Part shown: piece after piece, positions 10,119 through 18,318 of the stretch
Layout of the letters: every line of letters starts with the position of its first letter
Numbering within the stretch: the first letter of the stretch is position 1
DNA from: Brevibacillus laterosporus
GTDB lineage: Bacteria > Bacillota > Bacilli > Brevibacillales > Brevibacillaceae
Reading direction: 5' to 3'
Assembly (NCBI GenBank): GCA_007833815.1
Contig: CP033464.1
Span: 492,501-556,500 of the forward strand
DNA length: 64,000 nucleotides
The notes under the pieces: generated by a model
Database searches by the model: none
The model's input: only the letters and a program-made list of their open reading frames with translations
Told to the model about the DNA's origin: nothing
Program-made: the position numbers and the translations under genes

Positions 10119-12095
10119 CTACAGGTCTGCTTTCAGCTCCAATATCAAATCACGAAGCTCTGCTGCACGTTCGAACATAAGATTGCGTGCCGCTTCCTTC
10201 ATTTCCTCTTCCATTCGTTCGATGACTAAAATGCGATCTTTTTTCGGCATCTTCTTTACATCCAAGTGTGGTAGATAATCAGCTTTCTCCTCTGCCACTC
10301 TTGTTGCTTCAATAACTCCTCGAACCGCTTTTTGAATCGTTTGTGGCGTGATACCGTGTTTTTCGTTATAAGCAATCTGGATGTTACGACGACGTTCTGT
10401 TTCTTGAATGGCTTTCGTCATAGAATCAGTCATTTTGTCAGCGTACATAATAACGCGACCCTCTGAATTCCGCGCAGCACGCCCAATTGTTTGAATTAAT
10501 GACCGTTCATTGCGCAGAAAGCCTTCTTTATCAGCGTCTAAAATCGTAACTAACGAGACTTCCGGTAAATCCAACCCTTCCCGCAACAAGTTAATACCCA
10601 CCAACACATCAAATTCACCCAATCGTAAGGAGCGTAAAATCTGCATGCGCTCAATCGTCTTGATATCAGAGTGAAGGTAACGGACTTTAATACCAATCTC
10701 CTTCAAGTAATCGGTTAGGTCTTCTGACATTTTCTTCGTAAGCGTCGTTACCAAAACACGCTCGTCTTTAGCAATGGTTGCCTGAATTTCACCGATTAAA
10801 TCATCAATTTGACCTTTTATCGGACGAACTGTAATAGTTGGGTCAACTAGACCCGTCGGACGAATGACTTGCTCCGCCATTTTAGGTGTATGTTCCAGTT
10901 CATATACTCCCGGTGTAGCCGAAATATAGACGGCTTGCGTTAGTTTCTTTTCAAATTCCTCGAACTTAAGTGGGCGGTTATCACGTGCTGACGGCAAGCG
11001 GAAACCATGCTCCACCAGTACGTCTTTGCGCGCTCTATCGCCATTGTACATCCCGCGTATTTGCGGCAGAGTCATATGCGACTCATCTATAACCATCAAG
11101 AAATCGTCTGGGAAGTAATCAAGCAATGTATATGGGGGATGACCTTCTGGTAACCCAGTCAAATGACGGGAATAGTTTTCAATTCCTGAGCAAAAGCCCA
11201 TTTCAAGCATCATCTCTATATCGTATCTCGTACGCTGTTCTAGCCGTTGGGCTTCCAACAGTTTGCCTGCTGCCTGAAATTCTAGCAAGCGTAATTCTAG
11301 CTCCTGTTCAATATTCTCAACAGCCTTCTTCAATTTTTCCTCACGGGTAACAAAGTGGGAGGCAGGAAAAATCGCTACGTGATCTCGATTGCCCATAATC
11401 TCACCAGTTAATACATCAATCTCCGTAATGCGCTCAATTTCATCACCAAAAAACTCTACTCGTATTGCCTGTTCACTGCGCGACGCCGGGAATATCTCCA
11501 GCACGTCTCCTCGAACACGAAACGTCCCACGAGTAAAGTTAATATCATTGCGATCATATTGAATATCTACCAAACGATGCAAAACCTCATCTCTGCTTTT
11601 TTCCATGCCCGCACGCAGAGAAAGCACCATTTCTCTATATTCAATCGGGGAACCTAAACCATATATGCAAGAAACGGAAGCTACAATGATAACATCCCGT
11701 CTCTCTAATAACGAACTAGTTGCTGAGTGACGTAATTTATCGATCTCATCATTTACACTTGAATCCTTTTCAATGTACGTATCCGAATGAGGAATGTAGG
11801 CTTCCGGTTGATAGTAATCGTAGTAACTAACGAAGTATTCTACCGCATTATTTGGGAAAAATTCACGAAATTCTGCTGCCAGCTGAGCAGCCAACGTTTT
11901 ATTATGAGCCATGACTAGCGTAGGTTTGTTCACCTGAGCAATCATATGAGCAGCTGTAAAAGTTTTACCTGTTCCGGTAGCACCCAGCAGGGTTTGATGG
12001 CGCTTGCCTGCCTTTATCCCTTCCACCAACTCCGCAATAGCAACAGGCTGATCACCTGATGGCGTATACTCCGAAACTAACTCAAAACGATCCAC
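10119..12095 (-). CDS. uvrB: Excinuclease ABC subunit B
   Basis: Damage-verification helicase, 658 residues. Walker [14 protein letters not shown], the DNA-clamping hairpin [12 protein letters not shown], Walker [12 protein letters not shown], helicase motif [15 protein letters not shown] and a C-terminal UvrC-binding coiled coil with [11 protein letters not shown]. The start is GTG, 11 bases after AAAGGAGG. First gene of the uvrBA unit. Confidence 0.98.
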   Translation of the reverse strand: MDRFELVSEYTPSGDQPVAIAELVEGIKAGKRHQTLLGATGTGKTFTAAHMIAQVNKPTLVMAHNKTLAAQLAAEFREFFPNNAVEYFVSYYDYYQPEAYIPHSDTYIEKDSSVNDEIDKLRHSATSSLLERRDVIIVASVSCIYGLGSPIEYREMVLSLRAGMEKSRDEVLHRLVDIQYDRNDINFTRGTFRVRGDVLEIFPASRSEQAIRVEFFGDEIERITEIDVLTGEIMGNRDHVAIFPASHFVTREEKLKKAVENIEQELELRLLEFQAAGKLLEAQRLEQRTRYDIEMMLEMGFCSGIENYSRHLTGLPEGHPPYTLLDYFPDDFLMVIDESHMTLPQIRGMYNGDRARKDVLVEHGFRLPSARDNRPLKFEEFEKKLTQAVYISATPGVYELEHTPKMAEQVIRPTGLVDPTITVRPIKGQIDDLIGEIQATIAKDERVLVTTLTKKMSEDLTDYLKEIGIKVRYLHSDIKTIERMQILRSLRLGEFDVLVGINLLREGLDLPEVSLVTILDADKEGFLRNERSLIQTIGRAARNSEGRVIMYADKMTDSMTKAIQETERRRNIQIAYNEKHGITPQTIQKAVRGVIEATRVAEEKADYLPHLDVKKMPKKDRILVIERMEEEMKEAARNLMFERAAELRDLILELKADL

Positions 12096-12130
12096 GGTCC
12101 CCTCATCCTCCTTTATATATCCTATCCTTC

Positions 12131-12180
12131 ATTATAGCACAATCATTTAACATCCAAGCAAAAAATCGAACGTTTGTTTG
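12131..12180 (-). promoter_or_regulatory. uvrBA promoter with LexA (DinR) type box
   Basis: On the minus strand an extended -10 (TGCTATAAT, with TATAAT at 12131-12136) lies about 35 bases before the uvrB GTG. Upstream of it at 12167-12180, CGAACGTTTGTTTG on the plus strand resembles the Firmicutes LexA consensus CGAACrnryGTTYc with two departures. The box would cover the -35 region, as expected for an SOS-repressed promoter. uvrBA is LexA-controlled in B. subtilis (established); here it is a motif match only. Confidence 0.65.
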
Positions 12181-12269
12181 TCTATTCGTTATAAGTGATT
12201 TTACCGATAATAAAGAAAGATAGCAAGTCTATCTATCTGATAATTTTTACCCATTTGGGAGGAAAATGA

Positions 12270-13055
12270 ATGCCGACCAACAACATACAAAACGCGACAC
12301 CTAAGTCCTCAGTACAACAGGAATATAGTTATGGCGATAAACGTGAATTCTCTACTGGTTTAGATAGCGAGGCTTTTATGAAGCTGATGATTGCCCAGCT
12401 AAAAAATCAGGACCCGATGTCACCAATGGACAACTCACAATTCATGATGCAAACCGCTATGATGACGATGGTAGAAAAAGTGTCGAATATAGAAAAGCTC
12501 ATGAAGGAATCAAATAGTAGCTTATTAAACGTAAAAGAGTACGAGCAAATAATCGGTAAAAAAGCGACCTATGAAGTGGCTCGTAAAGATCCGGATACTG
12601 GAAGACAGTACGTAACAACAGCTTCTGGTGTAATTGACGGTGTAAAAATGGTTGATGGTAAAATTCGGTTCTTGGTGGGCGACGATATTATCTCCCAACA
12701 GCAAATTCACGGCTTAGAATCGCTAGTTTCTCAATCTGGCGTTGACCAAACTCTAAAATATGCCAATATGATCGGTTATAAAGCTACTTATATGGAACAG
12801 GTAAAAGACGAAGACGGCAAAGAAACGTCAAAAGAAGCAACAGGCGTCATTCAAGCAATCAGCATGAAAAATGGCTTAGTTGAATTTATTTTAACTGACG
12901 GCAAAAAGATTAAGTCTACGGATATCGTTGGGCTTGAAGTAGTAAAACCAGAACTAGAACCAGAACCAGAGGAAGAAGTAAAACCGCCTTCTGAGCCAGG
13001 GGATACAGATGGTACTGGTGAAACAGATGGAAGCGGCGAAACGGATGGCTCCTAA
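12270..13055 (+). CDS. Flagellar hook-capping protein FlgD-like, with acidic repeat tail
   Basis: A 261-residue protein. Residues 28-75 match the FlgD N-terminal domain (AFMKLMIAQLKNQDPMSPMDN, then a Met-rich helix), which builds the cap for hook assembly. Two tandem beta-rich modules follow (from IGKKATYEV and IGYKATYME), each with a GVI...G.V.F motif like the C-terminal YlzI/FlgD unit. The tail is a PEPE- and TDGSGE-rich linker. It lies alone on the plus strand, away from any fla/che operon. The reading frame continues 16 codons beyond its TAA to a second TAA, suggesting a recent nonsense change in the tail. Confidence 0.72.
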   Translation: MPTNNIQNATPKSSVQQEYSYGDKREFSTGLDSEAFMKLMIAQLKNQDPMSPMDNSQFMMQTAMMTMVEKVSNIEKLMKESNSSLLNVKEYEQIIGKKATYEVARKDPDTGRQYVTTASGVIDGVKMVDGKIRFLVGDDIISQQQIHGLESLVSQSGVDQTLKYANMIGYKATYMEQVKDEDGKETSKEATGVIQAISMKNGLVEFILTDGKKIKSTDIVGLEVVKPELEPEPEEEVKPPSEPGDTDGTGETDGSGETDGS

Positions 13056-13145
13056 AATCCTGATGGTTCTGAAACTCCTGATGAACAAGAAAAACTCACT
13101 ACCTAAGAATTGATAAGAACAACAAAAAACTTCTTTTCAAAAGAC

Positions 13146-13190
13146 AAAGATGACCTCACTAAGTAGCTTGAGGTCATCTTTTGTTTTTCA
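13146..13190 (+). terminator. Terminator after the FlgD-like gene
   Basis: A perfect 12-bp stem AAAGATGACCTC / GAGGTCATCTTT (13146-13157, 13170-13181) followed by TGTTTTT. It may also stop transcription arriving on the minus strand from the 181-residue gene at 13.2-13.8 kb, which converges on it. Confidence 0.88.
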
Positions 13191-13229
13191 TGCTTGCTTC
13201 AATGAAGTCTTATCTATCCCAATAGTCTT

Positions 13230-13775
13230 CTATACATGTTCTGCGGTTAGTCGCTGCTCCATACTAAGAACACCATTAATTTTGTAATAAGGAATCTGAT
13301 CTGGGTGTTCCATGCTTCTGGCCAGCTCTTCCTGCTCCCATTTTCTTAATATCTGCGCAGCCTCTTCCATTCTAATTCCTGCCCCGTAAGCAAATTCATG
13401 TATGGTCAACGCTCCGCCCTTTTGCTCTGCTACCTGAAAGCCCATTCTCTCCATTCGTTCTGACTCGGTCGATACTCGAGAAGCGATCGTGCCAAGAGCA
13501 AGTAAGAAAATGATCCCCCATGCAATTCCAAACATCCACATACCATACCTATCAGCAACATAACCTCCCACCCCACTTAGTAGACAGGCTAGCCTGGTGT
13601 ATTGCATAAATTGAATGATCAGTTTATTACTGTGTTCCATAGGTGAGAAAAAGGAATGATTCTGATTAATAACCGATTGATCTGTTATCTCTGGAAAATA
13701 ATATAGTATAGAGCCATCATCTAACGTATGAATAGATGCATATCTATTTTTGATAAAGATATCCTTCTTTTTCAA
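13230..13775 (-). CDS. Uncharacterised membrane protein with winged-helix-like C-terminus
   Basis: 181 residues with no family I recognise. After a roughly 50-residue polar N-terminus come two probable membrane segments (about 60-76, LACLLSGVGGYV, and 81-100, FGIAWGIIFLLALGTIA). The C-terminal 75 residues look like a small wing-helix domain: ALTIHEFAYGAGIRMEEAAQILRKW followed by a polar hairpin YYKING. The frame opens with TTG at 13775 and a weak binding site, so the start is uncertain. The same layout, membrane part plus small helical DNA-binding-like domain, recurs in the two neighbours at 13.8 and 16.5 kb. Confidence 0.55.
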   Translation of the reverse strand: MKKKDIFIKNRYASIHTLDDGSILYYFPEITDQSVINQNHSFFSPMEHSNKLIIQFMQYTRLACLLSGVGGYVADRYGMWMFGIAWGIIFLLALGTIASRVSTESERMERMGFQVAEQKGGALTIHEFAYGAGIRMEEAAQILRKWEQEELARSMEHPDQIPYYKINGVLSMEQRLTAEHV

Positions 13776-13806
13776 AAATGTAACCCATGATATCTATCTC
13801 TCTCAT

Positions 13807-14574
13807 TCACTTCATGGTCTTGTTACTCTGAACATAGCTAGAAATGCCCAGCAGAATAAAAAAGCTAAGGGAAACAGACGTAGCTACAATATATATTTTT
13901 GCATGTTCAAGGATATAATGTTTATCTACAAGATCAAATAGTACAATGAGCAACACAAGTAATACCTTAACAAGAATATTTCCTGCTGTAAAAAAACGAA
14001 CCACTTTGTTTTCACGTATAGATTCAGGTACTATGACGTTTAACAGCTGAGCATGATTCTTTTTAGTCATCTGCTTCTGATTTTCGTTCCAGTTATCTTC
14101 ATCATCCCAATCATCGTCTTCGTCTTCATCTTCTTCATCCCATTCATTGTCACATTCATCATCATTCTCCTGATCACTATCCTGATTAGATCGCTCCAAC
14201 GATTGTAATATGTAAGGGTCTAAATGATATATAGTTCCACTCTCAGTATTAATAACACTCATAAATACTCCCTTTTCCTCTAAATCCCTTACTATTCTGT
14301 CACATTCATCTAGACGTAACGAAGATTCTAAAGAAAATAACGGGATAGATAATCTCCCATTATGCCTACCTGCAATAGACAAGGCTAATGCTTCACAACT
14401 AGATCGATATTCTCTTTTAAGTAAACGTTTTTTTCGAATAGAGAAAGCTAGGAAAACTATGGTTATTATACCGATAAGGACGGCGATAAAAATAGCATTT
14501 TCTTGGATTTTTCTAAACGTATAGACAATTGCTAGTATGGTAGAAAGATTTGAACCTCTCACGGCTGAAGCCAC
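13807..14574 (-). CDS. Uncharacterised membrane protein with acidic linker, 5' end disrupted by IS element
   Basis: A 255-codon frame whose first 8-10 codons (GTG start, MASAVRGSN) lie inside the terminal hairpin of the adjacent IS200/IS605-type element, so the native N-terminus is probably lost. The rest has one membrane segment (AIFIAVLIGIITIVFLAF), a winged-helix-like region with LDECDRIVRDLEEKGVFMSV and a hairpin TIYHLDPYI, an extreme acidic linker of Asp/Glu/Trp/Asn (about residues 130-165), then two C-terminal membrane segments. No ATG occurs for about 100 codons after the IS boundary, so it may be a pseudogene or be expressed from the element. Confidence 0.5.
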   Translation of the reverse strand: MASAVRGSNLSTILAIVYTFRKIQENAIFIAVLIGIITIVFLAFSIRKKRLLKREYRSSCEALALSIAGRHNGRLSIPLFSLESSLRLDECDRIVRDLEEKGVFMSVINTESGTIYHLDPYILQSLERSNQDSDQENDDECDNEWDEEDEDEDDDWDDEDNWNENQKQMTKKNHAQLLNVIVPESIRENKVVRFFTAGNILVKVLLVLLIVLFDLVDKHYILEHAKIYIVATSVSLSFFILLGISSYVQSNKTMK

Positions 14575-14660
14575 GAGATTCCTAAGTACGGAAACCTAAC
14601 GGTTTCTAATTGATTAGGCGATCCCCACAGTTCCTGTGGTTAATGCGATTATGCAGTCAA
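14554..14660 (-). ncRNA. Probable omega RNA (reRNA) scaffold of TnpB
   Basis: TnpB nucleases are guided by an RNA made from the 3' end of tnpB and the right end of the element, with the guide read from flanking host DNA (established for ISDra2-like systems). Here the segment after tnpB folds into three successive hairpins: CCACAG-GAA-CTGTGG, GAAACC-GTTA-GGTTTC and CTCGTGGCT-TC-AGCCGTGAG. The guide would therefore be host sequence just past about 14553, descending. The exact 5' end is not visible. Confidence 0.5.
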
Positions 14661-15752
14661 TAGTCTTTTGCCTTCGGCTAGAATGTTCAAACTTGCGTTT
14701 ACGTCTCTGTCCCATTCGCTGTGGCAACTTGGGCACGTCCATTTACGCAAATTCAGGTTTTTAACCTCTTTGTTTTGGTATCCACAGCACGAACAAATCT
14801 GAGAGGAAGCAAATGTTTTTCCTACTGCAACGACAGTGCGACCATACCAGGATGCTTTGTATTCAAGCATGGTTCTGAACTGATACCAAGACACTTCGCT
14901 AATGGCTTTGGCTAACTTGTGATTCTTCATCATGTTTGATACCTGCAAATCTTCAATCGCAATGATGTCGTGGTTTTTGACAATATGCGTTGAAATCTTT
15001 TGCAAATAGTCTGTTCGTGCATTTGCAATCCGTTCATGGATTCGAGAAACCTTAATCCGTTGCTTATTCCAATTTGAGGAACCTTTCACACGTCTGGAAA
15101 GGATGCGTTGTTCACGAATTAGTTTTTGTTCCATATTCCGCAGGAATTTTGGATTTTTAAATACTTCTCCATTGGATAGAATAGCGAAATCTTTAAGTCC
15201 AACGTCAATCCCGACTTCTTTGTTTGTTTTCGGCAATTGTTGTACATCTGTTTCTACTAACAACGAAACAAAGTATTTGCCAGAAGGATTACGTCTGATT
15301 GTAGCGTTTAAAATACGCCCTTCCACTTCTCTTGATTTTGCAAAGCGAACAAGACCAAGTTTTGGGAGTTTGATTTTATTTTCTACAATCGCCATATTTC
15401 CGTTCGTGTGTTTGGTTGTATAGGATTGAACCTTGTTCTTTTTGCTTTTGAAACATGGTGCATCATTTTGTTTTTTGAAAAATCGTGAAAAGGCGTCTGC
15501 AAGATTCTTTAAAGACGATTGAATAGCTATGCTATCTACTTCTTTGAGCCAAGTTAATTCTTTTTTCAGATTAGGTAGTTCGGAAGAACACGTTCCATAT
15601 GACAATCTATTACCTGTCTCATTGTACGTATCGTTCCACTTAGCCAAAAAGTGATTGAAAACGAATCGACTACATCCAATCGTTTTAGCAATGAGAACTT
15701 CTTGTGCCTTGTTGGGAAATATACGGAATTTGTATGCTTTGTTCACTACCAT
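14649..15752 (-). CDS. tnpB: TnpB, RNA-guided nuclease of an IS605-type element
   Basis: 367 residues and apparently intact. The split RuvC nuclease shows Asp183 in [13 protein letters not shown], Glu267 in [10 protein letters not shown] and Asp350 in the DRDVNAS motif. A zinc ribbon CSCCG...CPSC lies between the last two, and the N-terminus [14 protein letters not shown] is typical. The ATG at 15752 follows GAGGTG; the frame also opens at a GTG 9 bases upstream. TnpB proteins cut DNA next to a short target-adjacent motif and help retain the element. All catalytic residues are present, so activity is plausible. Confidence 0.92.
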   Translation of the reverse strand: MVVNKAYKFRIFPNKAQEVLIAKTIGCSRFVFNHFLAKWNDTYNETGNRLSYGTCSSELPNLKKELTWLKEVDSIAIQSSLKNLADAFSRFFKKQNDAPCFKSKKNKVQSYTTKHTNGNMAIVENKIKLPKLGLVRFAKSREVEGRILNATIRRNPSGKYFVSLLVETDVQQLPKTNKEVGIDVGLKDFAILSNGEVFKNPKFLRNMEQKLIREQRILSRRVKGSSNWNKQRIKVSRIHERIANARTDYLQKISTHIVKNHDIIAIEDLQVSNMMKNHKLAKAISEVSWYQFRTMLEYKASWYGRTVVAVGKTFASSQICSCCGYQNKEVKNLNLRKWTCPSCHSEWDRDVNASLNILAEGKRLLTA

Positions 15753-15757
15753 TGATC

Positions 15758-16159
15758 TCACCTCACTTTCTGATTTTGAATGTATTGTCGTATTTGTGCT
15801 TCTGTGTGTTCGCTAACCGTTGCCACAAAATAAGAAGGATTCCAAAGATTCCCACCCCATAGCTTCTTTTTAAGCTGGGGAAACTCTTTAAATAGCAACC
15901 TTGCCGAAACGCCTTTTAACGCTTTGATGATACTCGGAATTGAATGTTGCGGACTACAATCAATCATGAGATGAACATGATCACAATCACTTTCGATTTC
16001 TGAAATCGTGAAATCATTGTCTGTAGCAAGCTGATTCAGTATTTCTTTTAATCTTGTATCTACATCTCCAAGCAACACTTTATGGCGATATTTTACACAC
16101 CATACAATATGGTATTGGATAGAGTACACATTTCCCCTACCATGTTTAACTTCTGCCAT
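15758..16159 (-). CDS. tnpA: TnpA, Y1 HUH transposase of an IS200/IS605-type element
   Basis: 133 residues, full length for the family. The HUH motif appears as HVHLMI and the catalytic Tyr in [26 protein letters not shown] is the conserved N-terminal strand. The enzyme mobilises single-stranded DNA by recognising hairpins at the two ends. The frame opens at 16189, but ATG 16159 follows GAGGTG by 6 bases and begins [10 protein letters not shown]. It ends 5 bases before tnpB. Confidence 0.93.
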   Translation of the reverse strand: MAEVKHGRGNVYSIQYHIVWCVKYRHKVLLGDVDTRLKEILNQLATDNDFTISEIESDCDHVHLMIDCSPQHSIPSIIKALKGVSARLLFKEFPQLKKKLWGGNLWNPSYFVATVSEHTEAQIRQYIQNQKVR

Positions 16160-16339
16160 GTTATTCACCTCAATGATAGGATAGCACATGTCAAAATTTT
16201 TTCAAATTATTCTGTTTAAATATCAGCGTTTTTATTGATCACCAAGTCAACATATGTCGGACAATTAACATGTCAGAAGACACGCTTTGCCCGAAGCCGA
16301 TTCATCTCATGATTAAAATCACGAGTGTTCTCAGCTAAT

Positions 16340-16435
16340 TCATAAAAATATAAAACCAAGTACAAATAAATCCTCTCTCTGTTGCTTCGTTCTTTCTGAT
16401 TCTACGTCTCTTGTATAGATCGCCAATGATCCCAT
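16340..16435 (-). other. Short reading frame with a ribosome binding site, possible relic
   Basis: A 31-codon frame, beginning MGSLAIYTRDVESERTK and ending in a hydrophobic FVLGFIFL, starts at ATG 16435 close behind AAAGAGGTGA and overlaps no other gene. It sits between the 126-residue gene and the left end of the IS element. It could be the orphaned 5' end of the gene continued at 13.8-14.5 kb, cut by the insertion, or simply a chance frame. I see no homology to decide. Confidence 0.25.
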
Positions 16436-16450
16436 TCACCTCTTTATTAT

Positions 16451-16831
16451 TCAAACCCAGGAAAATAAAAAAATAATATCTCCTGTCTGAGCCACACTTA
16501 GTTCTGCATATCCTTGCTTTTGTAGTTTCTGTAACGCTTCTATTGCCTGTTTAATAGTTAATTCAGTTTGGGCCGCTATATCAGATGGTGTGATATAACC
16601 TTTTCTGTTTTCAGCTATTGCTAGAATTTGTAGAATCATAGTGGATTCCGTATTCCAAAAAGGCTTTCTTTCCATGAACCCCTCATATCTTTGCTCCTCC
16701 CTTTCTAATTGCCACGGAATAATTGCAAGAAAACAAATGAGATAAGAAACCAACCAAACTGTAAAAGGGTCACTTTCAAATCCAATTAATGGAACTGACC
16801 AATACAAAAAAACCGAGTAAAGGACTGCCAT
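16451..16831 (-). CDS. Uncharacterised membrane/winged-helix-like protein
   Basis: 126 codons, no family recognised. Residues 1-45 are strongly hydrophobic (VFLYWSVPLIGF and VWLVSYLICFLAIIPW, two membrane passes). After a charged linker (LEREEQRYEGFMERK) residues 60-120 look like a winged helix: STMILQILAIAENRKGYITP, then DIAAQTELTIKQAIEALQKLQKQGYAEL and a short hairpin. The start codon lies inside the terminator hairpin of minJ, so an internal TTG start (residue 9) or 5' truncation is possible. Shares its layout with the two hypothetical proteins at 13.2-14.6 kb. Confidence 0.55.
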   Translation of the reverse strand: MAVLYSVFLYWSVPLIGFESDPFTVWLVSYLICFLAIIPWQLEREEQRYEGFMERKPFWNTESTMILQILAIAENRKGYITPSDIAAQTELTIKQAIEALQKLQKQGYAELSVAQTGDIIFLFSWV

Positions 16832-16848
16832 ACTTGTCCTTTACTCGG
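16806..16848 (-). terminator. Terminator after minJ
   Basis: A perfect 13-bp stem CCGAGTAAAGGAC / GTCCTTTACTCGG (16813-16825, 16836-16848) followed on the minus strand by TTTTTTT. It begins 29 bases after the minJ stop and overlaps the first codons of the downstream 126-codon frame. Confidence 0.92.
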
Positions 16849-16877
16849 GTAATACATGATGTTCTAACTTCTATCTT

Positions 16878-18161
16878 CTAAATTCCAAGCTCGTGCTCTC
16901 CTTTAGACTTATTCTTCTTACCTCCATGTAAACCAATCTCTTGCATTGAAACAAAATGTGTTGTCCGCTCATCTGGTACCACAATAATGCCAAGCTGATG
17001 GTGTTGTCCAGCATAGATGGCACTCTGCGTAAATTTGATTTCATTATCTAGCGTCAGTACTTCCATTTTACAAAAGGCAGGATTGGCCTGTAGCGCTGGA
17101 TATAAATCTTCCTTACTAGAGATTGGATGCCCATTTACCTTGATGATCACTTCGCCAATCCTGATGCCCATTACCTCTGCTGGTGTCCCTGGAAGAACAG
17201 CCATCACTTTCAATCCTTTACTAGCAGGAACATAGTAAGGAGGTAGCTTTTCTTCTTGCCGTGAACTTAACCATCCCAACCATTCATGTCCAAAAAACGC
17301 GAATAAAGCAGCTCCATAAACAAGAGGAGGTACGACTACAGCTGCATAGCTTATTCCAAGCAAAATGAATGAGTAGAGAAGTAAATGCTTGGATAGAGAG
17401 TCCGCTTTTGCTTGAGGTGTTCTCGTTTTAGTAATGGCAGAAAAGCCCGTAACTGCTGGCAAAAGTAGCATCCCTAGTGAAGCCATTGCCCAATCTAGGG
17501 AAAATAAGGGCCAACCTGAAAATAAAGCAGGTATAGTATATACCCCTTCTGTCACAGGGGTCAGTACAATCACAGGTGTTAACCAAAAAGAGTGAAGTTG
17601 ATAGGCACCTACAACTCGTCCGCGTTTACCTTCTACAAACAGCGGAGATGCATGTCTACCTCCATGGCTTCTAATAAACCATGCTTCTACGATATGTAAT
17701 AGGGCTACTAAAGCTAAGATCGGTGCTGGATTAGCGTGAGCGAACCATCCCCAAACTTTGTCAACACCGGAAATCTCACCTGCGATAGGAAATAATTTTG
17801 CAATCCCATGTAAACCAGTAAAAATAGCTGTTCCATATGCCAAACAGAGAAATCGAAATCTAACAAAGGCAAGTAATAGGGCAATACCCCAGACGATCCA
17901 CATATCAGATACCTGAATGAAAATCCCTAGTAATCCAGCTACTACACTCACAAATAAACCACCTATAACCCCCAGGCCAACGGAACGAAGGGTCTGTGCT
18001 AATGGCGATTGAATTCGTACGGAAAACAGTTGACGCTCCCATAGCATTTGTTTGCGATAATGCAAATAGATAAATATGAGAAACGCATATAAGAGCGGAT
18101 TTAACAGAAAATGTACCAATGCGTACAAATAGTTACTTATAAGGTCCCAGAGCACAGTCAA
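16878..18161 (-). CDS. minJ: Division topology protein MinJ-like (multi-pass membrane protein with PDZ domain)
   Basis: 427 residues. About eight hydrophobic segments fill residues 5-310 (YALVHFLLNPLLYAFLIFIYL, GVIGGLFVSVVAGLLGIFI, and so on), followed by a cytoplasmic PDZ domain at about 310-395 with MAVLPGTPAEVMGIRIGEVIIKVNG. In B. subtilis MinJ (YvjD) has this layout and lies next to ctpB and ftsEX, linking DivIVA to MinD at division sites. Orthology is inferred from architecture and synteny. The start is TTG 18161 or GTG 18155; spacing from GGGGGGAG favours the GTG. Confidence 0.78.
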   Translation of the reverse strand: MTVLWDLISNYLYALVHFLLNPLLYAFLIFIYLHYRKQMLWERQLFSVRIQSPLAQTLRSVGLGVIGGLFVSVVAGLLGIFIQVSDMWIVWGIALLLAFVRFRFLCLAYGTAIFTGLHGIAKLFPIAGEISGVDKVWGWFAHANPAPILALVALLHIVEAWFIRSHGGRHASPLFVEGKRGRVVGAYQLHSFWLTPVIVLTPVTEGVYTIPALFSGWPLFSLDWAMASLGMLLLPAVTGFSAITKTRTPQAKADSLSKHLLLYSFILLGISYAAVVVPPLVYGAALFAFFGHEWLGWLSSRQEEKLPPYYVPASKGLKVMAVLPGTPAEVMGIRIGEVIIKVNGHPISSKEDLYPALQANPAFCKMEVLTLDNEIKFTQSAIYAGQHHQLGIIVVPDERTTHFVSMQEIGLHGGKKNKSKGEHELGI

Positions 18162-18238
18162 TTTTCTCCCCCCTCAAAAAATATATAGAGCTCTCGGCGA
18201 CTCCCAAGCCTCTAGTGCCGGCAAGTGCTATAACCACG

Positions 18239-18274
18239 TAAAAAAGAACCACGACCGTTTTGTTCGTGGTTCTT
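18239..18274 (-). terminator. Terminator after ctpB
   Basis: Perfect 11-bp stem AAGAACCACGA / TCGTGGTTCTT (18244-18254, 18264-18274) followed by TTTTTTACG on the minus strand, about 45 bases past the ctpB stop. Confidence 0.9.
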
Positions 18275-18318
18275 ACTTTCTACAGAATAGAAAGGTTTCC
18301 CTGCTTTTCTTATGTGGA

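Larger units (their letters stand above)
14554..16310 (-). mobile_element. IS200/IS605-type insertion sequence carrying tnpA and tnpB
   Basis: The element holds a Y1 HUH transposase (tnpA) followed 5 bases later by tnpB, the standard order for the IS605 group. The right end, downstream of tnpB, has three hairpins at 14625-14639, 14591-14606 and 14558-14577; the last (CTCGTGGCT / AGCCGTGAG with G-U pairs) is the usual subterminal hairpin. The left end is not sharply visible; a small hairpin GCTT...AAGC at about 16281-16294 is the best candidate. No terminal inverted repeats or target duplications are expected for this family. Both boundaries are approximate. Confidence 0.8.
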
